Below, piece after piece: positions 28,356 to 36,577 of a stretch of DNA of 64,000 nucleotides (position 1 is its first letter; every line of letters starts with the position of its first letter). The notes under the pieces were generated by a model. The model was not told the DNA's origin, made no database searches, and worked only from the letters and a program-made list of their open reading frames with translations. This DNA is from Oscillospiraceae bacterium (GTDB lineage Bacteria; Bacillota; Clostridia; Oscillospirales; Ruminococcaceae). The DNA is taken from the NCBI GenBank assembly GCA_030533325.1, contig JAUNJJ010000003.1, positions 1-64,000 on the forward strand, read 5' to 3'. The position numbers were made by a program, and so were the translations under genes.

Positions 28356-29459
28356 TTATATATTATCAAAAAATCGCTCTGTAAAGTGCATCGCTGCACC
28401 TGTTGCGGATGCTTCCTTTTTATATAGGCAGTTTTTTAAATAAAGCGTATCATTTTCAAACATATTGTAGTTGACCACACGCTTTCCAAGCTCCTGCATA
28501 TATTGCCTCAGATAGCCTCCCACATATCCTCCCAGCATAATATCGCAGTCAAAGGTCATTCTTAGATTACTTATAACTACTGCAAGATCATCAAGATAAT
28601 CCTCCCAGACCTTTCTGATTTTTTCATCGCCATTTTGCAGACCGGTGAAAAAGTCCTCCAATGACGAAGCGTGTTTTTCAAGCACTCTTGCCGAGCAGTA
28701 AGCATCGGCACAGCCTTTTTTGCCGCAGTAACAGGTCTTTCCGTCACGCTCAATAATAATATGTCCGAACTCTGCACTGCGGTAATTATCTCCCTCATAT
28801 ATCGAGCTGTTGATATATATGGAACCGCCTACGCTGTTGCTGAGAGAAAGATATATCATATCACCCTCAATGTACCTCATTTCCGCAAAAAGTGCGCTGT
28901 TTGCATCATTTTCAAATTCGACGCTGTACGGTATCATCTGACTGAGGATTTTCAGACTGACATTGTTCTGACCAAGAATGTGCGAACGGAGCAATATCTC
29001 GTTTTCCTTGTCAATTATGCCGGGAAGAGAAATTCCCACACCAAGAAGAACAGACCTGTCTGCCTGTGCTTCATCGAGAGCAAGCTCAAGGTTTTCCGCA
29101 ACAAATTCATAATACTCATTTGAATTGGAGTATTCCGCCTTAATGCGTTTTTTTAATAGCAGATTTCCGCAAAGGTCTATTACTACATAGCTTATATGAT
29201 TTGCGGTAATGTCTATCCCTGCTGCTATCCTGTACATCGGCGTAATAGATAAAGCGGCTGATTTTCTGCCACCCGTTGATTTGTTTTTGCCTACCTCGCT
29301 CACAAGTCCCATTGCTGACAGTTCCTTTATTCCCTGGAGAACTGTCGGCATACTAAGACCAAGCTCTGCTGCGATCTCAGGCTTTGAGGTTTCCGATTTT
29401 TTATAGATATATCGGGCAATTTTTGTTCTGTTAATGCTCTTATCAGCATTTTTGTTCAT
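28356..29459 (-). CDS. ROK-family transcriptional repressor
   Basis: 367 residues. An N-terminal MarR-like helix-turn-helix (ARYIYKKSETSKPEIAAELG, SMPTVLQGIKELSAMGLV) is followed by a sugar-kinase-like ROK domain with GVGISLPGIIDKEN and the zinc motif CYCGKKGCADAYCS. This is the XylR/NagC layout, in which sugar binding releases the DNA. Its gene and the dehydrogenase operon share an operator half-site, so it probably controls both and itself. Confidence 0.9.
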   Translation of the reverse strand: MNKNADKSINRTKIARYIYKKSETSKPEIAAELGLSMPTVLQGIKELSAMGLVSEVGKNKSTGGRKSAALSITPMYRIAAGIDITANHISYVVIDLCGNLLLKKRIKAEYSNSNEYYEFVAENLELALDEAQADRSVLLGVGISLPGIIDKENEILLRSHILGQNNVSLKILSQMIPYSVEFENDANSALFAEMRYIEGDMIYLSLSNSVGGSIYINSSIYEGDNYRSAEFGHIIIERDGKTCYCGKKGCADAYCSARVLEKHASSLEDFFTGLQNGDEKIRKVWEDYLDDLAVVISNLRMTFDCDIMLGGYVGGYLRQYMQELGKRVVNYNMFENDTLYLKNCLYKKEASATGAAMHFTERFFDNI

Positions 29460-29482
29460 TATATATCGCCTTACCTTTTCTC

Positions 29483-29499
29483 AAACGTTTTATTAAAGT
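29483..29499. promoter_or_regulatory. Probable ROK operator before its own gene
   Basis: AAACGTTTTATTAAAGT, identical over 17 bases to the right arm of the operator at 28184-28209; the left arm is degenerate (CTTTTCTC). Suggests autoregulation. Confidence 0.6.
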
Positions 29500-29634
29500 T
29501 TATATCATTTATAAGAAAAAGTCAAGCGTTCTAAAGAATTTAATAAAAAAATCAGCTAAATAAACATAACAGCCCAAATTAATTGCAGTGCTGTTCTGAA
29601 TAATATACAGTATTGTATTCCCCGAAGCCCATCC

Positions 29635-29678
29635 AAAAGCTGCATATGAATCATAAAAATGATTCATATGCAGCTTTT
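29635..29678. terminator. Bidirectional terminator
   Basis: Perfect 19-base stem (29635-29653 with 29660-29678), six-base loop, T-runs on both strands. It terminates the nucleotidyltransferase pair. The rest of 29500-29751 shows no gene. Confidence 0.8.
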
Positions 29679-29751
29679 TCCGATATACAATCATTCTGAA
29701 AATAAGGATTTACTTCCAGTGTTTAAGGGGCGGAACAAGTGCTTCCGTTTA

Positions 29752-30534
29752 TCATCTGATTATTTCCCTGAATGCATCGTCAAGCATATCCCAGTCCGGG
29801 TTTCTGTCATCTTCCATTGATTCAGCCAGTTCTTTGTAATAATTAAGTTTTTCTTCAATATAATTATTGATAACCTTAACTTTTGGGGCTTTGTCTGATT
29901 CAGACATTTTTATCTTCTTTGCAAGGAGGTTTGCCACAGCTTCTTTCATATTTTCCTCAAGAACAGTATTAAATAATTCGTCAAACAAAACCGGAGGCGG
30001 ACACTTGTTTTCTTCTATCCATCTGCACGCAAGCAGCGGACGGAGAACGTAAAAATACTTTTTGTATTTTACCATATCAGACTTCAGATATTCGTGATAA
30101 TTCTTATTTGCTGTACCGTAATAATGATATAATGCAGCTTTACAGGAAAAATAACGTACAGCAGCGTCATTGTATAGTTTCTGCCATTCATCAGTTGTGT
30201 AATACACTATAGGTGAATTGCTCCATTCAAATATTGTTGCATTTGATTTATGAAAATGCTGTAAAACTTTTCTGATATCCCAGCCGTTAATATCAAGAAC
30301 ATCATTCAGTTCCCAGTCGATAAAATCCTTATTTTCACGAAGAGAAAGGTAAAATTCACTGTTCCTTGAATAAACAAATCTGACATCATAATCACTGTCC
30401 GGAGATGCCAGCCCCCATGCTCTGCTTCCTGATTCAACCGCATGCAGGATTTTTATATTTTCCTTTTCTTCAATTTCTTTGATTTTAATCATTACCAGCT
30501 CTTCCGCCGGCCCGTCAAAATTCTCATATTTCAT
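29752..30534 (-). CDS. RlaP-like nucleotidyltransferase, downstream copy
   Basis: 260 residues. The GSRAWGLASPDSDYDVRF motif (G-S ... D-x-D) is the polymerase-beta-type nucleotidyltransferase signature in the YcgL/RlaP family (PF10127-like), enzymes associated with RNA ligases. The second acidic residue appears in the FIDWELNDVLDINGWD region. It overlaps the upstream paralogue by 11 bases; the ATG at 30492, preceded by GGAAGAG, is an alternative start giving MIKIKEIEEKEN. No RNA ligase gene is near. Target unknown. Confidence 0.7.
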   Translation of the reverse strand: MKYENFDGPAEELVMIKIKEIEEKENIKILHAVESGSRAWGLASPDSDYDVRFVYSRNSEFYLSLRENKDFIDWELNDVLDINGWDIRKVLQHFHKSNATIFEWSNSPIVYYTTDEWQKLYNDAAVRYFSCKAALYHYYGTANKNYHEYLKSDMVKYKKYFYVLRPLLACRWIEENKCPPPVLFDELFNTVLEENMKEAVANLLAKKIKMSESDKAPKVKVINNYIEEKLNYYKELAESMEDDRNPDWDMLDDAFREIIR

Positions 30535-31546
30535 CCCGAATCACTCTTTCATTTATCGTCATTACAAGTTCCTGCACCTTCTTCATATCCGGCTCCTCCG
30601 GCAAATCTGTATTCTCTGATGCATATTTGAGCCGCTTCTCAAAATCCGCAAGAATGTCATAAAAACTATCGTGAAAGGTACCGTCTTCTTTTTGATATTT
30701 TCCGAGTCTGATATCCATAAGAAGATCGTGTTCCTTTGTCCTGTATGTATTAATCTCACCTTTTTCAAGAATATCCAGTGCCATCATAAACAGCCTTACC
30801 AGATGCATGGCATGTTTATTCAGATGCAGGTCATCTTTTTTCTTATTTCGTTTTCCAATCTTTTCGTAGTCTTTTACTACATTGGACATAATACTCAGCA
30901 TACCTGCGTAATCTCTCAAAGGATAATGTTTCAGATTTACATCCACAAATATTTCCTTCTGAAATTCCGGATTCACAGCATTATCGATATAGATCTCAAC
31001 GCTTCCGTTCTCAAAACTTTTGAATCTGCTGTTAAATCCATGTACTGCATTTTTAATGGAGTTGAAAATATGCTGCTCCTTTTCACTCTGGGGAAAAGAA
31101 TCTCTTGCCAGAGCGTTCTGAAGTCTGCGAAGCTGCGCATCTGCATAACCGCCAAATGACTGAATTGCTCTTTTGGACAAAAATAATCTTTTGTTATCAA
31201 GAAGCATATGTCCGGCATCATTTAAATACAGATAATGTTCCGGATTAAGTCCAAGCAGTTCTATTGTATTTGGATTACAGCTAAGAAGCAGTGCTATAAT
31301 CTTGTTAAATGCATAGATTACAGTATCAGTATTCTCATCTGAATACTGTTCAAACTGAGTCAGACCAATCAAATCTGATTTCTGATTCAGCGTAATCCCT
31401 CTTATATCAATATCACTGGTTTCAATATTGGTTCCGTACGAATAACTTCCTGAAAGTCCCAGAAGTATTACATGTCTGCCCAGATGTTCATTTGTATTAA
31501 TAAAACTGTATTCCTTTTGATTTAATATTTCATTATAATGATTCAT
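30524..31546 (-). CDS. RlaP-like nucleotidyltransferase, upstream copy
   Basis: 340 residues. ILLGLSGSYSYGTNIETSDI followed by DIRGI holds the G-S and D-x-D catalytic pattern of the nucleotidyltransferase superfamily. A long helical C-terminal half (FGGYADAQLRRLQNALARDS, LHLNKHAMHLVRLFMMALDI) matches the RlaP-like group. It is a diverged relative of the overlapping downstream gene; the two may form a heterodimer. A GGGAGA site precedes the start. Confidence 0.7.
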   Translation of the reverse strand: MNHYNEILNQKEYSFINTNEHLGRHVILLGLSGSYSYGTNIETSDIDIRGITLNQKSDLIGLTQFEQYSDENTDTVIYAFNKIIALLLSCNPNTIELLGLNPEHYLYLNDAGHMLLDNKRLFLSKRAIQSFGGYADAQLRRLQNALARDSFPQSEKEQHIFNSIKNAVHGFNSRFKSFENGSVEIYIDNAVNPEFQKEIFVDVNLKHYPLRDYAGMLSIMSNVVKDYEKIGKRNKKKDDLHLNKHAMHLVRLFMMALDILEKGEINTYRTKEHDLLMDIRLGKYQKEDGTFHDSFYDILADFEKRLKYASENTDLPEEPDMKKVQELVMTINERVIRDEI

Positions 31547-31846
31547 ACATATATTCTCCCGGATGATATTTTCATTTCATATGATTAAACCTGCATATTC
31601 CTGATATCAGTATACCACTTTGTCGTACAAAGAACAAGTGAAATTTTTGTTTTGAGTTTACTTTTATTCGATATGCACGAAGTAAGCGGATGTGCGAAGC
31701 AAAAAATATCTCTCTGATATTTTCCTGATTATCCGGTTTTCTGTTCTGAAGGATAAATGACAATATCTTCATGCAAATAAGTCTGCCTTTGAAGAATATG
31801 CACGAATCTGCGAAAATATTGATTGTGATTATGAGATAAGAGACAT

Positions 31847-31875
31847 TTGACATAATTTTTTCTGAATGATATAAT
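31847..31875 (+). promoter_or_regulatory. Consensus promoter for the second MATE pump
   Basis: TTGACA (31847-31852), 17-base spacer, TATAAT (31870-31875), 38 bases before the start at 31913. The remainder of the 31547-31912 gap has no gene I can support. Confidence 0.75.
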
Positions 31876-31912
31876 AAACTGTGAAAATTCAAAATATCCA
31901 GGAGGTCTGTTT

Positions 31913-33265
31913 ATGAAAACGGACATGACGAAAGGCAATCCGCTGAAGCTTATTCTTCTGTTTGCCGTTCCTCTGTTTTTCAGTAATTTATTTCAGCAAA
32001 TTTATAATCTCTCCGATACAGCCATAGTAGGACATGTACTCGGGGATCAGTCTCTTTCAGCTGTAGGATCAGTCAGTTCTGTCTACGGACTCATTATGTC
32101 GCTCTGTTTCGGCATGACAGGTGGATTCTCACTGCTGACTGCACGATACTTCGGTGCAGGAGATGAAATAAACATGAAACGGTCTATCGCTGCTACAGTC
32201 GTTCTTTCAGGCGGTTTCACACTGATCATGACACTTTTCTGTACTGTCTTTATGAAGTCTTTCATGAGAATGCTCCACATTCCGGATGAGACATTTGATG
32301 AAGCATACAGTTATATTATTATCATAGTATCTCTCTGTATAGTATCTGTTCTCTACAATATGCTTTCGAGTATTCTGAGAGCACTTGGAAACAGCGTTGT
32401 ACCTCTCATATTTTTAATTGTCTCGTCAGCGATTAATATCGGACTTGATTTTCTGCTTATGGTTTATTTCCGGATGGGAGTAAGGGGCGCTGCCCTCGCA
32501 ACTGTCATTGCCCAGCTCATTTCCGGCGTTCTCTGTCTTGTCTACATAGGAACATGCTTTCCTCAGATACACCTTAAACGCAAAGATTTCCGTTTTTCAT
32601 GGATTTTCATAAAGGAAATGCTGATTTCAGGACTTGCAATGAGCATGATGATGGCTGTCGTGAATACCGGTACCGTCATACTTCAAAGCGGAATAAACCA
32701 GCTCGGCGGCGAGATAATAGCCGGTCATACTGCTGCAAGAAAAATAAGCGAAATCTATATGATGGTAGGTTCAACGCTGTCTGCAACCATGTCCACATTT
32801 TCAAGTCAGAACTATGGTGCAAAGGAAATAAAAAGAATATGGGAGGGTGTGAAGATAACCCACATTCTTGGCTGGATCTGGTCCACACTGCTCATAATCT
32901 TTACGTTTATTTTTGCCGATAAGATTATTTATCTGCTGACCGGCTCATCAAATCCGGATGTACTTGACACAGGTGCTTCATATCTTAAGATAAACGTACC
33001 GTTTTACTATGTTTTATTTATACTGTGCATTCTTAGAAATACACTTCAGGGAATCGGCTGCAAGGTCTGGCCTGTAGCAGGCAGTGTACTTGAACTACTC
33101 GGAAAATTTATAACAGTTCTGATATTTATTCCACATATGGGGTATACGGCTGTATGTTTCAGTGAACCGGTAATATGGATAATATGTGCCGCAATGGTTA
33201 CTGTAGTTTTCCTTACCCACCCTGAAATGAGATGGCTGACCGCCACGTCACACTCTGACAGATAA
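31913..33265 (+). CDS. MATE-family efflux transporter
   Basis: 450 residues, twelve predicted membrane helices, AGGAGG site. MTKGNPLKLILLFAVPLFFS and NLFQQIYNLSDTAIVGHVLG are the classic first-helix signature of DinF/NorM-like MATE pumps; the second half repeats it (FIKEMLISGLAMSMMMAVVN). It is a different subfamily from the pump at 18552-19883. Export of a drug or metabolite with Na+ or H+ coupling is expected; being close to lexA and the acyl-pathway cluster, it could export that cluster's product, but it has its own promoter on the other strand. Confidence 0.9.
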   Translation: MKTDMTKGNPLKLILLFAVPLFFSNLFQQIYNLSDTAIVGHVLGDQSLSAVGSVSSVYGLIMSLCFGMTGGFSLLTARYFGAGDEINMKRSIAATVVLSGGFTLIMTLFCTVFMKSFMRMLHIPDETFDEAYSYIIIIVSLCIVSVLYNMLSSILRALGNSVVPLIFLIVSSAINIGLDFLLMVYFRMGVRGAALATVIAQLISGVLCLVYIGTCFPQIHLKRKDFRFSWIFIKEMLISGLAMSMMMAVVNTGTVILQSGINQLGGEIIAGHTAARKISEIYMMVGSTLSATMSTFSSQNYGAKEIKRIWEGVKITHILGWIWSTLLIIFTFIFADKIIYLLTGSSNPDVLDTGASYLKINVPFYYVLFILCILRNTLQGIGCKVWPVAGSVLELLGKFITVLIFIPHMGYTAVCFSEPVIWIICAAMVTVVFLTHPEMRWLTATSHSDR

Positions 33266-33291
33266 AAAAGAGCCTCCCTTTCGGAAAGCTC
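33264..33291 (-). terminator. Terminator after lexA
   Basis: Minus-strand stem of nine pairs (33270-33278 with 33283-33291, with G-U wobbles), four-base loop, then TTTTTT. Overlaps the stop codon of the convergent MATE gene. Confidence 0.65.
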
Positions 33292-33325
33292 AGTGGTTTA
33301 TTTATTCGCTTATACGCAAATTCAT

Positions 33326-33928
33326 TTATACCAGATTCTTTATTACTTTTCTCGCAATACCCTGAATAACACAGTAATCAACAACACGCGTTTCGTAGTT
33401 GTTATTTTCAGGAACAAGAAGTATTTTCTGATTTTCCTTATCGATGTAGAATCTTTTCAGCGTTGCCTCATCATCAATAAGTGCAACAACTATACTTCCC
33501 TCATCTGCTGTATTTGTTACCTCTACAAGCACCTGGTCTCCGTCATTTATACCGGCATTTATCATAGAATCACCCTGTGCTGTGACAATAAAACATTCTC
33601 TGCCGTTTGTCCAGGATTCAGGTATCTGCTGATAGTCACGTACTGTTCCGTCAGCAAATATTGGTGCTCCGCAGGCTATGTTTCCAAGCAACGGGACTTT
33701 TACAACAGATTCGACTGATTCATTTGAAATGATTCTGATACTTCTGTGACCGTTTATTTCAAGCTTTCCCTGTGTCTGCAGTTCCTGAATGTAGCGGTTG
33801 GCCCTGGAACGATGAAGTCCGAACTGGTTTGCTACGTCGGTATTTGATGGTGATGTGTCATTTTCGGATTTGTACCGGACAATGTAACTGAATATATCAT
33901 CAAGCAGCTGCTGGTCTTTACTTCTCAT
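33326..33928 (-). CDS. lexA: LexA-type SOS repressor
   Basis: 200 residues. An N-terminal winged helix (about 1-65, SPSNTDVANQFGLHRSRANR) precedes an S24 self-cleavage domain with catalytic Ser121 (QGDSMINAG) and Lys158 (EATLKRF), two residues offset from E. coli LexA Ser119/Lys156. The scissile bond falls at Cys86-Gly87 (NIACGAP), not the Ala-Gly of E. coli LexA but the same as in UmuD. It should bind SOS operators and be cleaved with RecA after DNA damage. A palindromic region precedes it. A LexA-like regulator of a narrower set of genes is an alternative. Confidence 0.82.
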   Translation of the reverse strand: MRSKDQQLLDDIFSYIVRYKSENDTSPSNTDVANQFGLHRSRANRYIQELQTQGKLEINGHRSIRIISNESVESVVKVPLLGNIACGAPIFADGTVRDYQQIPESWTNGRECFIVTAQGDSMINAGINDGDQVLVEVTNTADEGSIVVALIDDEATLKRFYIDKENQKILLVPENNNYETRVVDYCVIQGIARKVIKNLV

Positions 33929-33946
33929 TTAATATACCTTCTTTCT

Positions 33947-33979
33947 TAGCAGAGCATTTGTTCTGCTAAAATTTTAGCA
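33947..33979. promoter_or_regulatory. Palindromic operator region before lexA
   Basis: Two overlapping inverted repeats: TAGCAGA/TCTGCTA (33947-33953 and 33962-33968) and the perfect 16-base palindrome TGCTAAAATTTTAGCA (33964-33979). Position 20-50 bases before the lexA start suggests autoregulation. Confidence 0.6.
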
Positions 33980-34033
33980 TACTTCGTGAGAAATGTCAAG
34001 AATAAAATTAAGTCATTAATCCTTCAGAACCTC

Positions 34034-34750
34034 TTATCCAATTAACGTTCTGTTTATAACATCGCAAAGCTTCTGCTTGGTTACAGGGTTATTAAAATAG
34101 AAATGATCTCCTTCAAATCCTTCAGAATAACATTTCCCCGTTGTACATTCCTGCCACTTATCAATATCCTGTCCTGAATAACACATATCATTTTTTCCGT
34201 AAAATACAGAAATATCACAGCTGAGTTCAGGTTCCTTATATTCATAATGATAATTTTCAGCCATAGTAAAATCTGCACGAATTATAGGAAGGAACATTTT
34301 TCTCAGCTCATCATTGGATAAAATTACATCAGGAACTGTACCAAATGAAGAAAATGCTTTTAAAAATTCTTCATCGGATAAACCTGAAGCAGCACCCATA
34401 ATGGAAACCGGCTTGGAATGAGGTGCAGTTTTTCCGGAGAAAAATATATGGGAAGGTCCCGGAAGTCCTTTGTGTTTAATTATTCTCGCAAGTTCAAAAG
34501 ATATTACTGTACCAAGACTGTGTCCGAATAATGCATAATTTCCTTTTTCAAGAATTTCTTTATTAAGATAAAAAAGGTCCAGTGCACATTCATGCGCGTC
34601 TGTAAAACATTTTTCGGATAATCTGCTTCCTCTTCCCGCCAGTTCAAGAGCAACTGTGTTTATCTCAGGATGAAGAAATTTTTTAAAAGTTTTATACCCC
34701 ATTGCTGAACCTCCTGCATGAGGTATAAAACAAAGATTAATTTCAGACAT
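34034..34750 (-). CDS. Type II thioesterase of the acyl-pathway cluster
   Basis: 238 residues of the thioesterase family found with polyketide and peptide synthetases. FIPHAGGSAMGYKTFKKFL (oxyanion region), ELAGRGSRL, the nucleophile Ser78 in GHSLGT, FYGKNDMCY (Asp region) and GDHFYFNN (catalytic His) are all present. It should release or edit acyl chains from the carrier proteins. Its start overlaps the end of the ACP gene at 34750 by one base. It is the last gene of the cluster. Confidence 0.88.
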   Translation of the reverse strand: MSEINLCFIPHAGGSAMGYKTFKKFLHPEINTVALELAGRGSRLSEKCFTDAHECALDLFYLNKEILEKGNYALFGHSLGTVISFELARIIKHKGLPGPSHIFFSGKTAPHSKPVSIMGAASGLSDEEFLKAFSSFGTVPDVILSNDELRKMFLPIIRADFTMAENYHYEYKEPELSCDISVFYGKNDMCYSGQDIDKWQECTTGKCYSEGFEGDHFYFNNPVTKQKLCDVINRTLIG

Positions 34751-34995
34751 TATGCTTTAACGCCCTTTTCATTTAAAATATTGTACATATCTCCGACCTT
34801 GCATACAACTGCAACATTTGAAAGCGGAACAGTAAGACCGAATGTTTCTGTGAGCTGTGTTCCGAGTCCGAAAACGCCAAGTGAATCAAGACAGAGATCC
34901 TCGTAAATATCTGTGTCCATTGTTATTTCAGAAGCATCTACTCCAACGTAATCTGATACTTCCTGTACAAAAGTTTCCCATGAAATATTATTCAT
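34750..34995 (-). CDS. Acyl carrier protein (downstream ACP)
   Basis: 81 residues. DLCLDSLGVFGLGTQLTETF contains the DSL motif with phosphopantetheine Ser39. Helical, acidic, normal ACP size. It lies between and overlaps the AMP-ligase and thioesterase genes by single bases, so it is probably the carrier loaded by that ligase. A 4'-phosphopantetheinyl transferase is required but none is in the window. Confidence 0.9.
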   Translation of the reverse strand: MNNISWETFVQEVSDYVGVDASEITMDTDIYEDLCLDSLGVFGLGTQLTETFGLTVPLSNVAVVCKVGDMYNILNEKGVKA

Positions 34996-36560
34996 TATTT
35001 TCTCTCCTCTTTATCTTCGCGAAGGTATTTGAACTGAATTTTTCCGATATCCTTCGGTATTTCGTCAACTATTATTACTTTATCAGGTACTTTATACGCT
35101 GAAAGCTTTCCGTCAAAGTATCTTGCAAGCTCGCCTCTTGTCACTTTCTGATTGTCAACGGTCTGAATATACGCAACTATCTGCTGACCGATAACCGGAT
35201 GAAGTTCATCAGTAACTGCCGCCGCTGCAATTTTTTCATGAGTAAGAAGACATGCTTCAACTTCTTCGGCATGAACAAGATTTCCGCCTCTTTTTATTAT
35301 TCTCTTGCTTCTTCCGGCAAATCTTACTCTGCCGTCAGGAAGTCTCTTAACAAGATCTCCTGTCATAAACCATCTTCTGCCATCTTCTGATGTAATGATT
35401 TTTTCTGATGACAGTTCAGGATTTCCAAAGTAATCTGAAATAACCGCAGTTGTATTTATACAAAGCTCCCCTACTTCCTCCGTACCTACATCATTTCCGT
35501 TTGCATCAGTAACTTTAAAATCTGTAAAAGGAAGTTTTCTGAAATCACTTGGATCTGTTCCGTTATCCATATCGGAATCCCATACTACCATTGTAGCAGT
35601 TTCTGATGACCCGATTACATTGATCACTCTGATTCCGAGTTTATTTACAAATACATCTGCTATTTCCTTAGGTAAGACCTCACCGGCAAAGTAACATGCC
35701 TTAACACATGAAAGATCATATTTATCAAAATCCGGAGTAGAAAGAAGTACCTTTGCAAGAGTTGAAGTAAGCTGAATCACTGTTACATGATACTTCTGAA
35801 CAGTTTCAAGGAAAGATACAGGATTAAACTGAGGCTGATACATTACCGTACCGCCTTTTACAGTTGTCTGAAGACCCATTCCGAATCCGCCCTGATGATA
35901 AAGTGTCATGCCGAGCATCATCACTTCATTCTCTGAAAAATCAAGATATGAACCCATATCCACCGCTGCTTCATAGAAGCCATAGTAAGGAATCGAAAGA
36001 ATCTTAGGAGTTCCGGTGCTTCCGGATGTGCATGCAAGAGACATAACATGATCTTCACCAGGAACAAATATTTCTGTAAAATCATCGGAGCACATACTGT
36101 CAAACTGGTCTGCTGAGATAAGCTTTCCTGTAAGTTCCTCAGTATTTTCACAGTTAAAGAAAACAACCTTTTCTGCAGTGAGTTTATCCTCCGGAAGAGC
36201 GAGAACCGCTTTGAGAATTGAGTTTGTTCTGTACTTTGAAGCTGCAAAACAAATCTTTACAGTAGTTGCTGGAATTAATCTTGAAAGTTCAAGTACACCG
36301 CTCTGGGGATCAACAGGAACCGGCTGGGCACCAATTCTTACAGCAGACCAGAATACGATATACCAGTCTATACTGTTAGGCATAATTATGCCAACCTTGT
36401 CATCCGGCTTCACTCCGAGTTTTTTCATACCGGAAGCCATACGGGCAGTTCTGATGAGAAAGTCTTTATATGTGAGTTCACAGTCATCTATACGAAGAAG
36501 TACCTTGTCCGGATTCTTTTCAGCATTCTCTGTATATTTCTGAAAAAAATTATCTGTCAT
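34995..36560 (-). CDS. Acyl-AMP ligase (adenylate-forming enzyme)
   Basis: 521 residues of the ANL superfamily. The A3 phosphate loop ACTSGSTGTPK is at about 176-186; A5 NVIGSSETATMVVWD, A7 RWFMTGDLVKRLPDG, A8 RSKRIIKRGGNLVHAEEVEA and A10 PKDIGKIQFKYL with the catalytic Lys follow. Full length is normal. It should activate a carboxylic acid with ATP and transfer it to the adjoining ACP (or CoA), supplying the starter or capping unit. The substrate cannot be deduced. It overlaps the ACP stop/start by one base. Confidence 0.9.
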   Translation of the reverse strand: MTDNFFQKYTENAEKNPDKVLLRIDDCELTYKDFLIRTARMASGMKKLGVKPDDKVGIIMPNSIDWYIVFWSAVRIGAQPVPVDPQSGVLELSRLIPATTVKICFAASKYRTNSILKAVLALPEDKLTAEKVVFFNCENTEELTGKLISADQFDSMCSDDFTEIFVPGEDHVMSLACTSGSTGTPKILSIPYYGFYEAAVDMGSYLDFSENEVMMLGMTLYHQGGFGMGLQTTVKGGTVMYQPQFNPVSFLETVQKYHVTVIQLTSTLAKVLLSTPDFDKYDLSCVKACYFAGEVLPKEIADVFVNKLGIRVINVIGSSETATMVVWDSDMDNGTDPSDFRKLPFTDFKVTDANGNDVGTEEVGELCINTTAVISDYFGNPELSSEKIITSEDGRRWFMTGDLVKRLPDGRVRFAGRSKRIIKRGGNLVHAEEVEACLLTHEKIAAAAVTDELHPVIGQQIVAYIQTVDNQKVTRGELARYFDGKLSAYKVPDKVIIVDEIPKDIGKIQFKYLREDKEERK

Positions 36561-36577
36561 CTTATTTACCTTTCCTT

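Noticed and set aside
31572..31892. Minus-strand frame before the second MATE gene
   Set aside because: No ribosome site or family resemblance; it covers the promoter of the plus-strand gene.
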